Virus record (IMG/VR): IMGVR_UViG_3300033153_013152
Span: 1 to 64,000 of that record
DNA: 64,000 nucleotides
Strand: one strand, 5' to 3'
Source: a virus
The translations under genes and the position numbers were made by a program. This document shows, in pieces, positions 58,888-64,000 of this stretch (the first letter of the stretch is position 1; the number at the start of each line of letters is the position of its first letter). The notes beneath the pieces were generated by a model. The model made no database searches. It was not told the origin of the DNA and saw nothing but the letters and a program-made list of their open reading frames with translations.

Positions 58888-59641
58888 CTATAAAATGCCC
58901 AACTCTTTTAATTTTTTCTCATTCCACAATTCAGAATTAGGGTAATTTTTGTGAAACCAATCCCATTTTTTTTCAGCATCATCCCAAAAATAACCTTTGA
59001 TTTCAATCCACAAATCTAAATCTGGCAAATAACAATCTGGATTATAAATTCTACCATCATCCATCACAAAAGATTGTGCGTGCCAATTATAATCTATTTT
59101 GTTTTTATTGAAATATTCTACCACTTTTTTCTCATATGAACCTACGCAAACAATATCTTCATTTGAAAACCAATGTTTTAAAGTATAAGATTTATTAGAT
59201 GATTTAGCTTGTTTTAAATTTATTTCTCTAACTTTATTATGACTATCAACACCGATATTTTTTCAAACAGGTTTGTTTTGTTTTTTCTTTTACCGACTCT
59301 AATTGAATTGGATATTTTGTTCCGTATCTTTTCAAATTGGTATTGTACATTTTTTTTAATATTTTTTTATTTTTTGCCGGACAAATTGCACCATATCTTT
59401 TTAAATTGGTTTGCCTTCTATTTTTTGATTTTCTTTTTGTGTGATTAGCCTTTCCTCGAATTACATTATCTGGTATTGCATAAAATTCACCATATTCTTT
59501 ATCTATAAACCTGCATTTAGTTTTTATATTCACATAAGTAAAATCATCCAAAAATATTAAATTATAGCAATTTTTAGCTAATCTAATTTTAATTTGATCT
59601 ATATCTAATTTTGGTGGCATAAATAAATATATTTGGGGCAA
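58888..59641 (-). CDS. NUMOD-type homing endonuclease, frame broken at a CGG codon (250 aa if joined)
   Basis: The first frame (59641 down) reads MPQIYLFMPPKLDIDQIKIR, then repeated TNLKRYG units (TNLKRYGAICPAKN, TNLKRYGTKYPIQ, TCLKKY), then codon 130 is CGG (59252-59254), Cys and stop. Skipping the C gives the expected KKYGVDS, then LKHWFSNEDIVCVGSYEKK and the nuclease block PDCYLPDLDLWIEIKGYF (Asp and Glu-x-Lys). The conserved KYG places the junction exactly at that C. Only the joined form has a complete endonuclease. No Shine-Dalgarno is strong at the first ATG. Confidence 0.8.
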
Positions 59642-59687
59642 GTTTTTTCTTACCCCACAATATTATACTATATTGTTTTTATAAAAT

Positions 59688-62165
59688 CTAGTCCTCAAAT
59701 GAAGCACCTGAACGAGTAATGATGAAATCTAGTTGAATAAATTCTGCAGTTCTCGTTGGTTTCAAAAACAACTTAGCAGCCATAATATTACGATCAATAA
59801 TATCAGGAGTATTAGTTGTTTCATCCATAACAATTCTAAATGCTTCAAGACCATTTTTGCGTTGAATCTCTGAAAGAATTGGATTGACCAATTGCTTAAA
59901 TCTAGTCCAAGTACTTGCATTATTTTGCTCAAAAACAAGAAACTTAGTTGCTGAAGAAATAAGTTTTTTGGCTCTAATCAAAAGCCTTCTAATATTAATT
60001 CTATCAAGAGCCGAAGCTTTATTTTGTAGGGTCTTTTGGCCCCAAATTGCAACACCTTCACCCGGAAATGATGCAATTGGATTTACTCTATTTTCATAAA
60101 GATCATCTCTTTCATCGGCAGTCAATCTATCAATTGCTTCAGTTGTTTGGAAACCAATTGAATCTTGACTTAAACCACCCCTATTGAGACCAGCAGGAGC
60201 AAACCAAGCTTCAGCAATCCTATCGTTATATGCTATTGCACCAAGAGCGGCAATAGATGCTGGCAACTCAATAACTTTATTATTTACATCATCTACAACT
60301 TTAATTCCAGGATAATATAAAGCAGCATAATTTGAATCATATCCTCTATTTTTAGCTTCAGTAACTGCAGTAGATACTGTCGTTGCAGAAGAAGTATGAT
60401 TTATAAATTCAGCAACATAAAACGCATCTGCTCTTTTTTCAATTTCATCAATAGTATAATCAACAACTTTTGTTGCATAAATACCAGGAATTGCAACCAA
60501 ATTTATATCAATAAAATCAGGATCAGAAATAATATCAACTGCTTGTCTCAAAGCCTGAACACCAATCTGAGAAACAGATGCTAATTGCGTAACATTATCT
60601 AGTGGATCTGCAAGAGTTGGATCCCAACCATCATCACCAAAAGCAACTGGCATAGTAAATTGAGCGTATTTTGGTTCAATTGTTGTATGTCCGCTAGAAT
60701 TACCAGGAGCCTTTTGTGAAGCAACAGGATTAGAAACATTATAAACAAATCCAGTACCAGTGGTTCCAAGTCCTGCAGCAGGAGTACCAGTACCAGTAGA
60801 ACCAGAAATAAACCTTAAAGTAAAATTATCATCAGAACCAGTCATAGTTCCAAATCTAGTAAATCTACCCTTTACACAACCAGAAAGTTCAAATTCTACT
60901 CCCCAATGAATATATGATTTAACATCAGATTGAGTTTCTTTATCATACAAATCTCCAACATATGGAAGAGTTGAAGACATAACCAACATATCTGTACCAT
61001 CATCAGATGCAGATGGGGCCATCATATCTGATTTTACCAAACCTTCAAAACCCCACGGAAGAGCAGCTTCTGGAATTGAACCAGTTGTCATCTCTACCCA
61101 AAAATATTTTGAAACATTTGAATAATTTCCATAAGAAACCATCTTTTCTTTTGTTTGATTCCATTTCCAATGCCTATCACCAACTCTTCTGAGAATGTAA
61201 TTATTACTAGTTGGATCCAATGAAAGACCCGGAAACCTCTCCAAAACAACAGGAGATTTATCTGTATCAGAAAAACTTCTTACTTCCAAATCAAAACTTC
61301 CATGTTCATCTATAGAAGGAATTGGAGAAACACTAACGTTTTTAATTGATATTTTAAATCTACCATTCTCTGCTACACCATGACCTAACGTGTGCATTCT
61401 AAACAATTCATACTCTTGATCACCAAAAATTTGAGAAATAACCCAAGGAGAAGAACCACTATTATAACCATCAGTAAAAGCAGTTAAATTAATACTTCCA
61501 GAACGCCAATCAATAGCATGACCATTGCCACCTAAATGATGATAATTATAATCAAAAATTTCTCTCAAATAATGACCTTTTTCTCTAATTTGTGTAGGAT
61601 CTGTATTTAAAATTTTGCCAATATAATTATCACTAGAAGTAAGCATAGAACCAGTTGCACTAACATAACTTGTTGTATCATCCGAAGAAGAAATTAATAC
61701 CATAAATAAACTATTATCATGAGCAAGTTTATCAATTTTCACATCAACTGTTCCAGAAGTTTCAATTATTGCATGTAAATACATTCTATCATCAGCTTCA
61801 TCAGCACTAAGAGTGCCAGTAAAACTAGAAATTGCCCACAAACCATCTGCAGTATAACCAGGAGTTACAGCAGTACCATTGGCTGTACGACCAGAAGGTC
61901 CTAAAACTCTGACAATATTTGCAACACCAGCATTTTTCAAGTATGATCTTGCTGCATATCCCATGTAATAATCTTCATCAAGATCACCAAAATATTCAGC
62001 ATATTCATTAAAATTCTTTACTGCAACAGGAACAAAAGCTGGACCATGTTGTGCAGTACCAATAATTGCAGCACCAATTTGACCAACACCTGGCCCCAAA
62101 TAAGATTCATCTATTTCACTTGTAAACACGCCAGGACTAATAAATGTTTTAACTTTCTTTGCCAT
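59688..62165 (-). CDS. Tail sheath protein (825 aa)
   Basis: TFISPGVFTSEIDESYLGPG starts it like most sheath proteins; GAAIIGTAQHGPAFVPVAVK and a Rossmann-like middle follow; the C-terminal part (AWFAPAGLNRGGL, GVAIWGQKTLQ, FLVFEQNNASTWTRFKQLVN, FIQLDFIITRSG) is the conserved core that forms the contractile lattice. GAGGAG precedes ATG inside a small hairpin (CTCAT/ATGAG). Confidence 0.95.
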   Translation of the reverse strand: MAKKVKTFISPGVFTSEIDESYLGPGVGQIGAAIIGTAQHGPAFVPVAVKNFNEYAEYFGDLDEDYYMGYAARSYLKNAGVANIVRVLGPSGRTANGTAVTPGYTADGLWAISSFTGTLSADEADDRMYLHAIIETSGTVDVKIDKLAHDNSLFMVLISSSDDTTSYVSATGSMLTSSDNYIGKILNTDPTQIREKGHYLREIFDYNYHHLGGNGHAIDWRSGSINLTAFTDGYNSGSSPWVISQIFGDQEYELFRMHTLGHGVAENGRFKISIKNVSVSPIPSIDEHGSFDLEVRSFSDTDKSPVVLERFPGLSLDPTSNNYILRRVGDRHWKWNQTKEKMVSYGNYSNVSKYFWVEMTTGSIPEAALPWGFEGLVKSDMMAPSASDDGTDMLVMSSTLPYVGDLYDKETQSDVKSYIHWGVEFELSGCVKGRFTRFGTMTGSDDNFTLRFISGSTGTGTPAAGLGTTGTGFVYNVSNPVASQKAPGNSSGHTTIEPKYAQFTMPVAFGDDGWDPTLADPLDNVTQLASVSQIGVQALRQAVDIISDPDFIDINLVAIPGIYATKVVDYTIDEIEKRADAFYVAEFINHTSSATTVSTAVTEAKNRGYDSNYAALYYPGIKVVDDVNNKVIELPASIAALGAIAYNDRIAEAWFAPAGLNRGGLSQDSIGFQTTEAIDRLTADERDDLYENRVNPIASFPGEGVAIWGQKTLQNKASALDRINIRRLLIRAKKLISSATKFLVFEQNNASTWTRFKQLVNPILSEIQRKNGLEAFRIVMDETTNTPDIIDRNIMAAKLFLKPTRTAEFIQLDFIITRSGASFED

Positions 62166-62179
62166 AAAACATAGTTCTC

Positions 62180-62221
62180 CTCATTATGATGAGAGTATAA
62201 AACTTATAGATAATTAGATTT
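62180..62221 (-). promoter_or_regulatory. Sheath gene leader: 12-mer and hairpin over ribosome site
   Basis: The 12-mer AAATCTAATTAT (62210-62221) recurs before the tail tube gene. Nearer the start, CTCAT-CATA-ATGAG forms a 5-bp hairpin whose right arm runs into GGAG, so the ribosome site may be partly masked. Late timing and translational control are inferred. Confidence 0.45.
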
Positions 62222-62258
62222 TTATTTTATAAAAAGAAAGATAAATAGAAATTAAAAA

Positions 62259-63113
62259 TTATTTATCACCAAATAATTTATCAAATTCTTCCGATGAAAT
62301 AACTTTTTCTTTTAAACTAATTATTGGTCTATTTTGATATTTATAGGCAACACTCTTTCCTTCTTCGTCACGACCATAAGAAAGAGAATCAGTTTTTGGA
62401 TCAAGCAACAAATAAAACGGAACTTTTATGTTATAAACATATTTTATTATTCTTTCTGTATCACTAAATTCTTCAAAATTAGATTGAGAAGGAAGTGAAG
62501 ATCCTTCGCGAAATCCAACAAAATAATAAGAATTTCCCTTTGGTTCATCACCATCATATTCTAAAGGCATAACAAAAGAATCATTCCAATTATAGGTATA
62601 AAATATTTTTTCCAATATTTTATTCATATGTTGTTGATATTGTGACCAAATTGTTATTGTATATAATGCACTTCCAAAATCAGGAAATGGAACAGTAACA
62701 TATTCATATATAACTTTATCTGACCTTAATGGTTCAGGAAACCCATTTGTTCTTCTATCTTCATATAAATTTTGTAAATTAGAAGTTTTTTTGTGTATAT
62801 TTTTTCTAATAACTATTTCTCTAGTTTCTTGAGCCATTCCACCAAAACCAGGAATGCGATCAATATCTGTTCTTAAAATACTTATAAGAGGAAGAATTAA
62901 AGTATTATTTTCATCTCTAAAATTCTTTTTTCTTATTGTTGCCCACCTTTCACCAGTAGCAAACATTACTTCTACCTTTTTTTCTCCACTAGGATTTTGA
63001 ACAGACAACTTTAAAGATTTATTAAAATAATCAAAAACCGCCTTATCAACTGAACGAAGAGTGACCTCTTTATATTCAGCTTTACCCTTTTTATCTAAAT
63101 ATCTATTATTCAT
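62259..63113 (-). CDS. Phage structural protein upstream of sheath (284 aa)
   Basis: VEVMFATGERWATIRKKNFR, then LPLISILRTDIDRIPGF, PFPDFGSALYTITIWSQYQQ and YNIKVPFYLLLDPKTD form a pattern conserved in large contractile phages, always near the sheath. A neck, tail-completion or terminator role is likely. It overlaps the protease gene by 8 nt. Confidence 0.7.
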   Translation of the reverse strand: MNNRYLDKKGKAEYKEVTLRSVDKAVFDYFNKSLKLSVQNPSGEKKVEVMFATGERWATIRKKNFRDENNTLILPLISILRTDIDRIPGFGGMAQETREIVIRKNIHKKTSNLQNLYEDRRTNGFPEPLRSDKVIYEYVTVPFPDFGSALYTITIWSQYQQHMNKILEKIFYTYNWNDSFVMPLEYDGDEPKGNSYYFVGFREGSSLPSQSNFEEFSDTERIIKYVYNIKVPFYLLLDPKTDSLSYGRDEEGKSVAYKYQNRPIISLKEKVISSEEFDKLFGDK

Positions 63114-63774
63114 TTAAAAATTTCTTTATATCATTTATTCCTGTTAAAATAATTATATTAGAATGGGGAAAAGTACCAGCAACTAAAACACCTATAACTT
63201 TTCCATTATATAAAACTGGACTTCCACTATTACCAGGATACGCTTCTCCAGAAATTATAATACTTCCATTAAAATATCTACCACCCAAAGAAACAATTTT
63301 TCCTTCTTCTACAACTGGATATATTCCAATAGGAGAACCAGAAATTATTACAGAATTGCCTATTTTTAAATTGTCATAAGAATCTATAAATTTTAGCGGC
63401 TTTAAACCATGTCTTTCCTTTTTCAATATACACAAATCTGATTTTTCATCAATCTTAACCATCTTAATACCGCGCATTGCAACCAATTCATCATTATTAT
63501 TTAAGAAAATCATTCCAACTTCTTGATTCATAAAACCTTTTATATAACCATCTTCAACACCAATACAAAAATGACCAGCAGTCATAATTGTTTCTTTATC
63601 AATAGCAAAACCAGTAGCAGAATACATTACTCTTCCCGTAACACTTTCCGAAAATAACTTAACAACCGATTCAAAATAATTATCATTTTGTACTTGATGC
63701 GTTTTTGTTCCCGTAGAAATAAAACAACAAGATGTAAAAATTAAACATAATAGAGCTATTAAAAACTTTTTCAT
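63106..63774 (-). CDS. Trypsin-like serine protease, predicted lipoprotein (222 aa)
   Basis: MKKFLIALLCLIFTSC-CFIS is a lipoprotein signal. The catalytic triad of HtrA/trypsin type is complete: TAGHFC (His), EKSDLCIL (Asp) and GNSGSPV (Ser). No PDZ domain is present. A secreted protease among tail genes is unusual; it could attack host envelope proteins. GGAAGAATAG precedes ATG. Confidence 0.82.
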   Translation of the reverse strand: MKKFLIALLCLIFTSCCFISTGTKTHQVQNDNYFESVVKLFSESVTGRVMYSATGFAIDKETIMTAGHFCIGVEDGYIKGFMNQEVGMIFLNNNDELVAMRGIKMVKIDEKSDLCILKKERHGLKPLKFIDSYDNLKIGNSVIISGSPIGIYPVVEEGKIVSLGGRYFNGSIIISGEAYPGNSGSPVLYNGKVIGVLVAGTFPHSNIIILTGINDIKKFLNE

Positions 63775-63778
63775 ATTA

Positions 63779-63997
63779 CTATTCTTCCTTAATTGTAAAA
63801 TTTGATTCTCTACTAACTACACACTCTAATTTGTACATTACTTTCTCATTTATTTGTCCAAAAGTAATTTGTGGCTCAGTTACCTTTTTAATTTCATAAA
63901 TAATATCACCAAATTTAACAAAATCTCCTTCCCTCACTCTAACATTTCTTTCATCTGCTTCATGCACATGTATATAAACTTCAATTGAATAGACCAT
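63779..63997 (-). CDS. Hypothetical tail-cluster protein, maybe partial (72 aa)
   Basis: MVYSIEVYIHVHEADERNVR, then FVKFGDIIYEIKKVTEPQIT, is a beta-rich small protein similar to portions of neck/tail proteins. The ATG lies 3 nt from the window end, so the gene could continue upstream. No ribosome site can be checked. Confidence 0.5.
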   Translation of the reverse strand: MVYSIEVYIHVHEADERNVRVREGDFVKFGDIIYEIKKVTEPQITFGQINEKVMYKLECVVSRESNFTIKEE

Positions 63998-64000
63998 ATC

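Noticed and set aside
1-64000. CRISPR arrays, insertion sequences or integrase/att sites
   Set aside because: No spaced palindromic repeats, transposase or integrase motifs were seen in any frame.

Overview
The window reads as part of a large, AT-rich tailed-phage genome with a contractile tail. A tail sheath, tail tube, LysM-like baseplate protein, baseplate or hub proteins and a tape-measure-like protein fill about 48.9-64 kb. A phage-type replication set lies beside them: gp32-like SSB, RecA, DnaB-like helicase, 5'-nuclease, a bacterial-type DNA polymerase III alpha and a short PolA-like protein. The outer-membrane barrel and many lipoproteins point to a Gram-negative host. Almost every gene lies on the minus strand, packed with ATGA, TAATG or TGATG stop/start overlaps and good Shine-Dalgarno sites. 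The only plus-strand gene is a LAGLIDADG homing endonuclease.

Layout, left to right. 1-367: hexamer repeats between two identical 38-bp direct repeats, then a terminator. 377-13.7 kb: mostly small proteins, several zinc-binding, with tRNA-Arg(UCU), a radical SAM/SPASM enzyme, an Rnl2-type RNA ligase, a SLOG protein and two calcineurin-like phosphoesterases. 13.8-25.4 kb: the homing endonuclease, another phosphoesterase, a P-loop kinase, a SPOUT methylase, an HslV-like Ntn hydrolase, an Rnl1-type ligase, an AAA+ ATPase, an HNH endonuclease, a deoxynucleotidase, a deaminase, an RlaP-type nucleotidyltransferase, an HD protein and tRNA-Asn(GUU). 25.5-39.8 kb: a second deaminase, an IMPDH/GMP-reductase, DNA polymerase III alpha, PurA, PurB, a DHH phosphoesterase and envelope proteins. 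39.8-48.8 kb: class II ribonucleotide reductase and the replication and recombination genes. 48.9-64 kb: tail genes, interrupted by two more endonucleases.

The genes suggest three working modules: RNA repair (two ligases, kinase, RlaP, phosphatase-like enzymes, tRNAs), nucleotide supply (RNR, deaminases, deoxynucleotidase, purine interconversion) and envelope alteration (seven predicted lipoproteins, two of them protease-like, plus an outer-membrane barrel).

The most unusual signal is a recurrent +1 frameshift. Five genes (recA, an HNH endonuclease, a NUMOD-type endonuclease, a baseplate/hub protein and the tape measure) are each split into two frames, and in all five an in-frame CGG codon lies at the junction. 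Skipping its C gives a Gly codon and restores the protein. By eye I find only five other in-frame CGG codons in the window. Second is a shared N-terminal tag, GFVSNSSSSSF, on five otherwise unrelated proteins.
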